Source of the DNA: JAPORY01 sp965215385
Lineage (GTDB): Bacteria > Pseudomonadota > Alphaproteobacteria > Rhodobacterales > Rhodobacteraceae
Assembly: GCA_965215385.1 (NCBI GenBank)
Contig: OZ244059.1
Location: 682,001-746,000, forward strand
Length of the DNA stretch: 64,000 bases
Reading direction: 5' to 3'
Shown here: positions 47,954-56,031 of the stretch, piece after piece
Layout of the letters: each line of letters begins with the position of its first letter
Position numbering within the stretch: position 1 is the first letter of the stretch
Made by a program: the position numbers and the translations under genes
Notes under the pieces: model-generated
Database searches by the model: none
What the model saw: only the letters and a program-made list of their open reading frames with translations
What the model was told of the DNA's origin: nothing

Positions 47954-47961
47954 AATGTCAT

Positions 47962-48372
47962 ATTATATGCAATTAGAAGAGATTGAAAGGAGCAGTTACT
48001 AACCCTTGACTGCGACTTACGAGTTGCTACCGAGGCACCTTGAACTCCCTCATTACAAGCTTATCCATTGAATGGCTTCTCCTTCTTCTATAATTGCACG
48101 AATAGGCATTACGGCGGAACAGGAATAAATAGCAGCACGACGATTATCTTCGCAGATCTCTTGTCACTTGCAGGCGGGCACAACCGCTTCTCGAAAGGAA
48201 TGTAAATTCCTGCAACTAGCAAACGAAGCGGGCATCTGAGTGAGATTACTTCGTAAGAAAACTTGATCAGCAAAAGTTTCAGTCGACCAGAATTAGGACT
48301 GACAGCTCGTGCCGGGTAAGTTGTAATCACGGCATCGCGCCCCTCCCGTCCAATTTGAGAGGAGAAGATAAC
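47962..48372. other. Gap downstream of the IS607 left end
   Basis: About 400 bp without a recognisable gene. Confidence 0.35.
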
Positions 48373-48540
48373 GTGATCATTGTTGTCGGTGCCCTTCTGG
48401 GTGCGTTGCTCGGATACCTTTCCGCAAAACGGCAAGATGGTGACCCGCTTGACTTGGTACAGTATGCAATCGCATACGCTATAGCATTTGCTCTACTAGG
48501 GTTATTGATTACCATTATTCTCCATCGTACCTTCCTTTAA
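48373..48540 (+). CDS. Small two-helix membrane protein
   Basis: A 55-residue protein: IIVVGALLGALLGYLSAKRQ, a short polar loop, then YAIAYAIAFALLGLLITIIL. Small proteins of this layout (first helix, Arg-rich loop, LDxxQYA, second helix) are conserved in alphaproteobacteria without assigned function. The start is GTG 48373 because GAGGAG lies just ahead; an ATG at 48355 would precede the ribosome site. Confidence 0.65.
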   Translation: MIIVVGALLGALLGYLSAKRQDGDPLDLVQYAIAYAIAFALLGLLITIILHRTFL

Positions 48541-49179
48541 AGTTCGCGTCACTCCTCCTACTGTCTGCGTCACTTTTTCTCAGAGCAAGTCAAGGTTAGG
48601 CCAACAAGCGAGGCTTCCGTGCAGCAAAATTTGATAATGACTCTCTTCTGTACCTCGAAAGGGTTCATACAGCATCTTCAAAGTGTCTAGATCAGTAATC
48701 CCGTACCGCGCTCATTGGCCCGCTTAGAGTTTTTTTTGGCGAACGATAAGGCGATGATCCCGCCGTTGCGTGGCACTGGAGCCACTCTTACGGAAGTCGG
48801 GTCACAGCTAACGCCGTGCAGGCAGTTGGTTTCTTGCTCCAGTCGTTTGGCACAATTTTCTGCAGCCAGTTGGCAAGGCTTGACGCGTCCTCCAAAAAGC
48901 TCGGAACTACCGAATTTTGGAAATCTGGGCAGTAGGTCACGATACCTTAATCGATACCGTTACCAATAATGACAGTACCGGACTGATAACAAATTTGATC
49001 GACAATGATCTGCGAGACTTTAACAAGTTCTGCCCAACAAGTTTCTGGGAATTATGGCTCGCGAGAATTTCGGTGCCCTTATGCGGTTAGTTCGTCGCCG
49101 ACGTCAAATCATCGGTGGTCGGCGCGCTTGTACAACTCCCAATGCAATCGAATAGACGGGGCAAAGCCCAAAGTGAATT
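48541..49179. other. Decayed stretch
   Basis: Only short interrupted frames. Its right part runs into the decayed primase-like sequence listed next. Confidence 0.35.
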
Positions 49180-49639
49180 TTGATCGCGTTGCCGACACTT
49201 CAATTTGGCTGCCCATCAAGGCCGAGAACAGGGATGGCCCCTCAATCGCAACGGAAAGGCCACGAAACCGGGCTTGCCGTTTGGCACGCGACGCAATGTG
49301 AGGATGGTCGGTCATTGGCGTTGTTATGGGCATTACTAGCTTTGACCCACGACAGTTACCGACCGGTCGCAAGGTCCTATTAGTGCCCGATAATGACCAA
49401 ACCGACAGTGCCGCTCATAAAGTCTTTCGGAAAGCGATTGCAAACTTGTTAGCGAATGGGATAGACGTTCAGATTGCTCGCGACCTCAATGGCTCCAAGT
49501 AAGACAAGGCAAACACCCTCGGCCGAGGAGGAAAGGGCGACGGTCGGGATATGATAGCTGATGCCCAACCGCCGACCGATCGCGATTTACCAAAGACCGA
49601 CGGCCAGAGCGTCGCACAACATAAGGAGTACAAAAAATG
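49180..49639 (+). pseudogene. Toprim-domain primase remnant (phage/plasmid type)
   Basis: Successive frames contain HETGLAVWHAT (compare the EGxETGLAVW of mobile-element primases). Then follow GRKVLLVPDNDQTDSAAHKV and GIDVQIARDLNGSK, the Toprim core with DxD. A TAA at 49500-49502 interrupts the latter frame, which is otherwise open to TGA 49637-49639. An upstream TGA and frame change break the N-terminal side. The last codons overlap the next gene start (ATGA), the sign of a former operon. Confidence 0.6.
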
Positions 49640-50059
49640 ACCAGAGCCGAAAAATTCGCAAAACATGAGAAGCTTATCGCCGGCCAACCGCACGAATACC
49701 CGACCCATGAATTTTTCTGGGATGACGGCCAGTTCAGTGTAAGCACCGTGCTGCAAGAGAATGGTGCGGTTGACCGCAACCGCGCCACACCGGACAACAC
49801 GTTCGATGTTGTGGTCTTTGCGGAGTATATTCTCGACGACGTGGGGCGCTTGGTGTGGGGGCCAGAACGGCAGCTAAACACGGTTCGCTGGGAATTGGAG
49901 GACGGGAGTGCGATCATCATCAAAAATGAAAACTGGCGGTTTGGCTTGTCACAAGACGAAATCGACAAACCGGAAATAAAAGAGCGCGTAGCAGCGAACA
50001 TTGACCGTGAGGATCGCATCCTGTTCGTCGACCGGGAAACGCTTCAAGAACTGCCGTGA
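49637..50059 (+). CDS. Hypothetical protein of a former mobile element
   Basis: A 140-residue acidic protein with a strong AAGGAG ribosome site. No family recognised. Sequence begins MTRAEKFAKHEKLIAGQPHE; the middle (FDVVVFAEYILDDVGRLVWG) suggests a small beta-rich fold. Its position directly after a primase remnant and before another small gene suggests phage or plasmid origin. Confidence 0.6.
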   Translation: MTRAEKFAKHEKLIAGQPHEYPTHEFFWDDGQFSVSTVLQENGAVDRNRATPDNTFDVVVFAEYILDDVGRLVWGPERQLNTVRWELEDGSAIIIKNENWRFGLSQDEIDKPEIKERVAANIDREDRILFVDRETLQELP

Positions 50060-50110
50060 CGGTTCGGCCGAATCGGACCGGGTTCGCGGCGCAAATGAGA
50101 AGGTAACGCA

Positions 50111-50296
50111 ATGGCGCGGAAACGAAAATTCCAACCACGATTGGAACTCGACAAGATCGAAACGGTTCGCAATGACATTGAGGAGGAATCTAGCGACAAT
50201 GATCTGTCGCCGTGGCAGAATCCATCGGTCGGTGGCAACGTGGAGCCACCGCCGCTATGGTATAAAATGGAGTTCGAACCAAGTGCATTTGGTTGA
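50111..50296 (+). CDS. Small hypothetical protein
   Basis: A 61-residue protein starting MARKRKFQPRLELDKIETVR with GAGAAGG ahead of the ATG, followed by an acidic stretch (DIEEESSDNDLSPWQNPS). Not recognised. It follows the 140-residue gene by about 50 bp and probably belongs to the same former operon. Confidence 0.5.
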   Translation: MARKRKFQPRLELDKIETVRNDIEEESSDNDLSPWQNPSVGGNVEPPPLWYKMEFEPSAFG

Positions 50297-50490
50297 AAGG
50301 TTTGCGTCTCAGCGCAAGCGCATTCAGCACCTATTCAAGAAAAGATGCCTACTCCGTTAACGGTGTTAGTAACAAAAAGCAGATGACGCGTAAAGTGGTG
50401 AAGTTGCTGGCGGTTACGCCTATTGGTTGACAGCAGTCGTTGTGGTAAAACAGGGCATTGAAGTCATCAGACCCCGAAACGAGGCTGTCC

Positions 50491-50773
50491 ATGAACGTCA
50501 CGGAGGCCGTGCGTACGGAAAAGGAATACATCGCAGAAATTTATTCGGAAGAACCGGCCAAGCATATTGGTGTTGCAGAAGTGGTATTCGATGAACTTGG
50601 CAACACTTCGAAGGTGACCGTCGGGTTTTTTTCGGCCATGGGACGAGAAACTCAGACTGTCGGGGATACTAGGCGCAGCGGCTGACGCAGAATCCACTCT
50701 TTTGGAGAGACGCTCGTTCAAGGTTGTAGAGGTCGATGACGTCACTGGTAGAGTTAAGTCATTAACTCACTGA
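50491..50773 (+). pseudogene. Small hypothetical gene with frameshift in a T7 run
   Basis: From ATG 50491 the frame reads MNVTEAVRTEKEYIAEIYSE to KVTVGFF. Then a change of frame at a run of seven T (50626-50632) is needed to continue as RPWDEKLRLSGILGAA and SFKVVEVDDVTGRVKSLTH to the stop at 50771-50773. With six T the protein would be about 93 residues. It lies just before the PIN-domain gene, where an antitoxin-like partner might be expected, but no antitoxin family is recognised. Confidence 0.5.
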
Positions 50774-50798
50774 TCCACATCTTCTCCCAGTAGATTCG

Positions 50799-51095
50799 AT
50801 GTCTCGGGAAAGCGCGTTTATAGACTCCAATCTTCTAGTTCTACCGCTGGTAGGAAGGGTGGACTGCGATCTAATTGTGCGACATAAAAGAACACGCAGT
50901 TTTGACCCGGAAGATTACAATCATCTCATCGCAAAGAATGAGGCCATTGACCGTCTTGGCTTAACGGATGTCGTGCTCTTGGAATCAATATCGGCTAAAC
51001 TGCCACTTATTACTGTGGACTTTGACTTGTACGGTGATGCTTTAGCCAAAGGCGACAAATTTACGTTTAACTTTAGGCATCGGCAGGCATGGTAG
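50799..51095 (+). pseudogene. PIN-domain protein with internal deletion
   Basis: A 98-codon frame. AFIDSNLLVLPLVGRVD carries the first PIN Asp, and LGLTDVVLLES and LITVDFDLYGDALAKGD carry later acidic residues, ending NFRHRQAW. Full relatives have about 40 more residues between HKRTRSFDPEDYNHLI and the third motif (including a TPhxLTExSNL segment), absent here. It is probably a nonfunctional toxin-type RNase. Confidence 0.55.
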
Positions 51096-51544
51096 ATTAG
51101 AGAAGCGGGAATTGCCTTCACTGCTGGTACTGACGGTCATCCTATGGACTTGATTGTGGAATGAAAAGAATGGAAGGACAAAACAACAAGCGACTTGCAG
51201 ACCGCTCAATGGCAATTTTTGACTCCCTTCAGCAATTTGATAGTGAAGCTGGAAAGACTCACACGTCCAGTACTCGAGGTACATCTAGAACCGCGAAATC
51301 GTTTGAGCAGCATCGCCAAAGCATCTAGATTGACGATCTTCTGCTGCGTTAACCGACAACTAGCGATAATTTGCGACCCTCCGCGCCAAATGACTTGATT
51401 GACTTTCCCGCTTTGCTGCAGACGCACATTCAGAACTCCCCCCGTACTAACCGCTAAATCGGACTGTGGAAACGATTACGATACCAAAGTCATACTGGAG
51501 CTGTTCAACCAATTTTCATCAGCCAGAAGGCACGTCTTTTCCAT
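51096..51544. other. Gap before the VWA gene
   Basis: No gene recognised; the MoxR-type ATPase that often precedes such VWA genes is not here. Confidence 0.35.
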
Positions 51545-52729
51545 ATGTTTTTACCATTTTTCACAGCACTACGCGACTCGAAAGTGCCAGTGTCGCTGCG
51601 AGAATACCTCACTTTTTTAGAATGTCTAAAGCAAGGCTTGGGATCATTTGATCCCGAGCAGTTCTACTTCTTAGCCCGAAGCGCACTGGTCAAAGATGAA
51701 CGCAACATTGATGCTTTTGATCGTGCATTCTCGTACGCTTTTCGAGGTTTGGAAACCGCAAGCGAACTAGAAATACTTCAGGCGATTGATCTTCCGGCCG
51801 ATTGGCTCACAAAGGTCGCTGAACGACATCTGACGGCGGCGGAAAAAGATCAAATCAATGCCCTTGGTGGGTTTGAAAATTTAATGAAAACCCTGCGTCA
51901 ACGTCTCGCCGAACAAGAAAAACGACATCAAGGCGGCAATAAATGGATCGGTACAGCCGGAACCTCTCCATTCGGTGCCTACGGTTACAACCCAGAAGGC
52001 GTGCGAATCGGACAGGCAGAAAGTCGTCATCAACGAGCAGTTAAGGTATGGGATCGACGCGAATTCAAGAATTTTGATGATCAAGTTGAACTCGGAACCC
52101 GAAATATAAAAGTTGCGCTCAAACGGCTTAGACGATGGGCACGCGAAGGTGCCCTTGATGAGCTCGATTTAGACGGAACAATCCGCGCGACGGCCAAGCA
52201 CGGGTATCTTGACGTGAAAACCAGACCAGAGCGTCACAACGCCGTGAAAGTCTTACTGTTTCTCGATGTCGGTGGGTCAATGGATCCACATGTTGGTTTG
52301 ATCGCGGAACTCTTTTCCGCAGCAAGGGCCGAATTCAAACATCTTGAATACTTCTACTTTCATAATTGTCTCTATGAGGGCGTCTGGCGTGACAATCAAC
52401 GACGCTGGGAAAATCAAACGCCAACATTGGCAATTCTGAAAACCTACGGAACCGATTACAAATGTATTTTTGTCGGCGATGCTTCGATGAGTCCCTACGA
52501 GATTGCCGTGGCCGGAGGTGCCAACGAGCATTGGAATCAAGAAGCTGGCGAAACCTGGCTAAACCGGGCACGAGCACAATGGCCCGCCAATCTTTGGATC
52601 AATCCCGTCCCCAAATGCTACTGGGATCAAACGGCGTCAATCGGTATGGTCAGAGACATATTCGATGATCGAATGGTGCCGCTGACACTCGCAGGCTTAG
52701 AACACGGAATGCGACAACTGACGCGCTAG
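51545..52729 (+). CDS. VWA domain-containing protein (CoxE-like)
   Basis: A 394-residue protein. The N-terminal two thirds start with FFTALRDSKVPVSLREYLTF, typical of the alphaproteobacterial VWA/CoxE-like group. The VWA domain (about 225-394) shows the MIDAS motif in VLLFLDVGGSMDPHVG and the later Asp in CIFVGDASMSPYE. Relatives work with MoxR AAA-ATPases in enzyme-complex maturation, but no such partner is adjacent. It reads in the same direction as the valine genes 90 bp later. Confidence 0.85.
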   Translation: MFLPFFTALRDSKVPVSLREYLTFLECLKQGLGSFDPEQFYFLARSALVKDERNIDAFDRAFSYAFRGLETASELEILQAIDLPADWLTKVAERHLTAAEKDQINALGGFENLMKTLRQRLAEQEKRHQGGNKWIGTAGTSPFGAYGYNPEGVRIGQAESRHQRAVKVWDRREFKNFDDQVELGTRNIKVALKRLRRWAREGALDELDLDGTIRATAKHGYLDVKTRPERHNAVKVLLFLDVGGSMDPHVGLIAELFSAARAEFKHLEYFYFHNCLYEGVWRDNQRRWENQTPTLAILKTYGTDYKCIFVGDASMSPYEIAVAGGANEHWNQEAGETWLNRARAQWPANLWINPVPKCYWDQTASIGMVRDIFDDRMVPLTLAGLEHGMRQLTR

Positions 52730-52817
52730 TCTCTGCTATCAGATAAGCATCACTATTGATGCAATCATCAGAAAACGCTACCTTCAAAGCCAGCAATGAA
52801 GTGAGGAGTTGCCAACC

Positions 52818-53957
52818 ATGGATTTCGCCTTAACCGAAGAGCAAGACGCAGTATTTGATATGGTGCGTGCCTTTAGTGAGGCAGAAATTGCGCCCTATGC
52901 ACAAAACTGGGAGGAGGATGGAACCATCCCCCGCAGCCTCTGGCCTAAGGCAGGCGAACTCGGACTCGGGGGTATTTATGTCGCTGAAAGCAACGGCGGG
53001 ACCGGGCTCTCTCGTCTTGACGCGACGCTAATTTTTGAAGCCATGTCGATGGCGTGTCCGTCAGTTTCTGCCTTTCTATCCATCCACAATATGTGTGCCA
53101 ATATATTGGCTAGGCACGCTCATAGCGATCTCCAAACTCAAATTCTAGAGGAGGTTATTAACCTCAAGCGCATCATTTCTTATTGTTTGACTGAGCCGGG
53201 ATCGGGTTCTGATGCCGCCGCCCTCGCTACTCGAGCTGAGCGAACGAATGATGGCTATATTCTGAACGGAACCAAAGCCTTTATTTCAGGTGCTCGCTAT
53301 TCTGACGGCTACATTGTGATGGCGCGAACTGGTGAGGATGGGGCCAAAGGAATTTCTGCCATTTTTGTGGAGAAAGAGGCAAAAGGGATATCGTTTGGTG
53401 CGCTTGAAAGAAAAATGGGATGGCGAGCGCAACCAACAGCACAAGTTCAATTCGATGACTGTTTCGTCCCTTCGCAAAACCTCATCGGCGTCGAAAATCA
53501 AGGCTTCCGCTATGCAATGGCCGGCCTTGACGGTGGCCGCTTAAATATCGCCGCCTGCTCGCTTGGTGCCGCACAAGCAGCCATGAATAAAACCGTCGAT
53601 TACATGCGAGAGCGCAAGGCTTTTGGTAAGACTCTTGATCGACTTGAAAGCCTCCAGTTTCGCTTAGCGGATCTTGAAATTGATTTACAAGCCGCCCGCG
53701 TTTTTCTTCGACAAGCCGCTTGGAAATTCGACAGCAAAGACCCTGACGCCAGCAAACACTGCGCGATGGCCAAAAAATATGTCACCGAGGTCGGCTCGAA
53801 GGTTGTTGACCAATGTTTGCAACTACACGGTGGTTACGGCTATTTGACCGACTACGGCATTGAGAAACTCGTGCGTGATCTTCGGGTGCACCAAATTTTG
53901 GAAGGAACGAACGAAATCATGCGGATCATCACCGCCCGACATCTGCTTTCGAACTAA
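52818..53957 (+). CDS. Acyl-CoA dehydrogenase, likely isobutyryl-CoA dehydrogenase
   Basis: A 379-residue FAD enzyme. It has CLTEPGSGSDAAAL and FISGARYSDGYIVMAR in the middle and the C-terminal HGGYGYLTDYGIEKLVRDLR with ILEGTNEI. ATG 52818 lies 11 bases after GAGGAG. The two genes following are a 3-hydroxyisobutyryl-CoA hydrolase and a 3-hydroxyisobutyrate dehydrogenase, so valine degradation (isobutyryl-CoA to methacrylyl-CoA) is the likely step. The substrate assignment rests on context. Confidence 0.88.
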   Translation: MDFALTEEQDAVFDMVRAFSEAEIAPYAQNWEEDGTIPRSLWPKAGELGLGGIYVAESNGGTGLSRLDATLIFEAMSMACPSVSAFLSIHNMCANILARHAHSDLQTQILEEVINLKRIISYCLTEPGSGSDAAALATRAERTNDGYILNGTKAFISGARYSDGYIVMARTGEDGAKGISAIFVEKEAKGISFGALERKMGWRAQPTAQVQFDDCFVPSQNLIGVENQGFRYAMAGLDGGRLNIAACSLGAAQAAMNKTVDYMRERKAFGKTLDRLESLQFRLADLEIDLQAARVFLRQAAWKFDSKDPDASKHCAMAKKYVTEVGSKVVDQCLQLHGGYGYLTDYGIEKLVRDLRVHQILEGTNEIMRIITARHLLSN

Positions 53958-53959
53958 CA

Positions 53960-55012
53960 ATGAGTGATCTCGCAATCCGCATTGAGGACCGCGCCGGTCG
54001 AATCACCCTGCAGCGACCCACGCAACTCAATGCCCTAACGCATGCTATGTGTCTTGCCATAGAAGAAGCAATCGACGAATGGCGCGAAAACAACGCTGTC
54101 GAACTTATCTTGCTCGACGCCGAGGGGGAAAAAGCGTTCTGCGCCGGCGGCGATATCATTGAAATCTATCAAGCCGGGACTAAAGGACAATTTGAATGCG
54201 CAAGAGCATTTTGGTGCGACGAGTACCGCCTTAACGCCAAACTGGCGACCTACCCGAAGCCGATTGTCAGCTTCCTACAAGGCTACACCATGGGCGGAGG
54301 GGTTGGCCTCGGATGTCATGTTTCCAATCGGATTGTCGGAGAAACCAGCAAAATTGCGATGCCTGAATGTGGCATTGGCTTAGTTCCTGATGTCGGCGGT
54401 TCGTTACTGTTGGCAAGAGCACCCGGTCGGCTCGGAGAATTTTTGGGAACCACTGGAACCCGCATGGATACGGCGGACGCAATTTATGCGGGCTTCGCCG
54501 ATACGTTTATTCCAGAAGCGAACTGGGCGGATCTGAAATCTACCTTAACGGCCGCTAGTAAACTCGCCGCTGTCGCCGACTATGCCCAACCAACGTCGGC
54601 GTCAAAGCTAGAGGTTCAACTCTGCGATGTCGACTCCCATTTTGGCGGCGAATCTTTTCTTGATATTCGCAACTCGCTCGCCGTTGACGAGAGCGAATTT
54701 GCCACCACAGCCCGCAAAGATTTGTCTCGGGGCTCACCGCTTGCAGTCGCCTGTACAATCGAGATTATTCATCGCCTTAAAAACTCTCCGAAGCAAGATA
54801 TTCAAACGGCACTCGAACTTGAATACCGATTTACTTCAAGGGCGATGGAGTACGGCGATTTTCTCGAAGGTATTCGAGCGCAGGTAATTGCGAAAGATCG
54901 CAACCCGGCTTGGCAATATGCGGCGGGATCGGTGCCAGCCACAGCGATGTCACAAATGCTTCTCCCGCTCGGAGAAAACTCACTAACTGCAAAGATTTGG
55001 AGTACAAAATGA
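53960..55012 (+). CDS. 3-hydroxyisobutyryl-CoA hydrolase (enoyl-CoA hydratase fold)
   Basis: A 350-residue crotonase-fold protein. KAFCAGGDIIEIYQAG is the CoA-binding part and GYTMGGGVGLGCHVSNRIVG the oxyanion hole. MPECGIGLVPDVGGSLLLAR and the longer C-terminal domain fit the HIBCH group rather than true hydratases. It starts two bases after the dehydrogenase stop and its own stop overlaps the next start by four bases. Confidence 0.88.
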   Translation: MSDLAIRIEDRAGRITLQRPTQLNALTHAMCLAIEEAIDEWRENNAVELILLDAEGEKAFCAGGDIIEIYQAGTKGQFECARAFWCDEYRLNAKLATYPKPIVSFLQGYTMGGGVGLGCHVSNRIVGETSKIAMPECGIGLVPDVGGSLLLARAPGRLGEFLGTTGTRMDTADAIYAGFADTFIPEANWADLKSTLTAASKLAAVADYAQPTSASKLEVQLCDVDSHFGGESFLDIRNSLAVDESEFATTARKDLSRGSPLAVACTIEIIHRLKNSPKQDIQTALELEYRFTSRAMEYGDFLEGIRAQVIAKDRNPAWQYAAGSVPATAMSQMLLPLGENSLTAKIWSTK

Positions 55013-55905
55013 AAATCGGCTTCATTGGCTTAGGAAACATGGGTGCACCAATGGCTCATAATCTGGCGAGGGCCGGCCACGAGGTCATCGGCTTTGACTC
55101 GCAACCGCGATCAGTTCCATTGGTAACGACAGCCGCAAGCCTTGCCGATGCGGTTACCACGGCAGACACTGTCATTACCATGTTGCCGGACGGCAATATC
55201 GTGCAAGCAGTGGCGGCAACCATTATTCCGGCAATGACCGCAGGAACTAGCTTCATTGACTGCTCCACGATAGATGTGCAAACGGCACGAAAAGTTGCTA
55301 CTGATGCCAGAAATGCAGGTCTCATGCCCCTCGATGCCCCAGTTTCTGGCGGAACCTTGGGTGCCACTGGCGCAACACTCACCTTTATGGTGGGAGGCCA
55401 GATAGAAGCTTTCGAAAATGCAGCACCTTTATTTGACATAATGGGTTCGAAAAGCGTCCATTGCGGTGAAAGCGGTACTGGTCAAGTTGCAAAAATCTGC
55501 AACAACATGATCGCGGGTGCCACGATGATTGCCACCTGCGAAACCATCGTCCTTGCTGATAAACTAGGATTAGACCGTCAGAAGCTTTTCGATGTCGTCT
55601 CTACTTCTTCGGGAAACAGTTGGACAATTAGCAGCTACTGCCCTGCTCCAGGAATTGGCCCGAAATCACCTTCTGACAATGATTTTCGTCCTGGCTTTGC
55701 CTGTGAACTGATGCTTAAAGACCTTCGATTGAGTCAGCAAGCAGCTGAGCAGGTAGCTGCCGATACCCCCATGGGCGCACTGGCCTGCCAGCTATATCAA
55801 CAATACGTGGAAAATGAAGATGGACGTGGGCGGGACTTTAGTGCTATGTTGCGCCGATTTGAAGGTCGTCATCGCGATGACGCTGAAACACCTCATCCCG
55901 AATGA
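55009..55905 (+). CDS. mmsB: 3-hydroxyisobutyrate dehydrogenase
   Basis: A 298-residue NAD-dependent beta-hydroxyacid dehydrogenase. It has the nucleotide-binding FIGLGNMGAPMAHNLARAGH, the substrate motif DAPVSGGTLGATGATLTFMV, and the catalytic Lys in GQVAKICNNMI. ATG 55009 (ATGA overlap) is chosen over an upstream open extension inside the previous gene. The operon thus covers three consecutive steps of valine degradation. Confidence 0.93.
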   Translation: MKIGFIGLGNMGAPMAHNLARAGHEVIGFDSQPRSVPLVTTAASLADAVTTADTVITMLPDGNIVQAVAATIIPAMTAGTSFIDCSTIDVQTARKVATDARNAGLMPLDAPVSGGTLGATGATLTFMVGGQIEAFENAAPLFDIMGSKSVHCGESGTGQVAKICNNMIAGATMIATCETIVLADKLGLDRQKLFDVVSTSSGNSWTISSYCPAPGIGPKSPSDNDFRPGFACELMLKDLRLSQQAAEQVAADTPMGALACQLYQQYVENEDGRGRDFSAMLRRFEGRHRDDAETPHPE

Positions 55906-56031
55906 ATGGTTCCAACGCCAAGCTGCGGCGGTTCCATAGTAGAATACGATGTCGCTGAACAGTGCCACAAACACCTAGCCGACGCTCGGCGGAGCAAAAC
56001 CGAGATCCAATCCCACAATAAAGCCTTGCTG

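Larger units (their letters stand above)
46162..47961 (-). mobile_element. IS607 family element
   Basis: The pair serine recombinase plus TnpB on the minus strand is diagnostic of IS607. The 13-mer GACATAATGTCAT occurs at both edges (46162-46174 after the tnpB end, 47949-47961 over the tnpA start), likely marking the element ends or recombinase-binding sites. Length about 1.8 kb. The two genes overlap by 20 bp. Confidence 0.75.
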
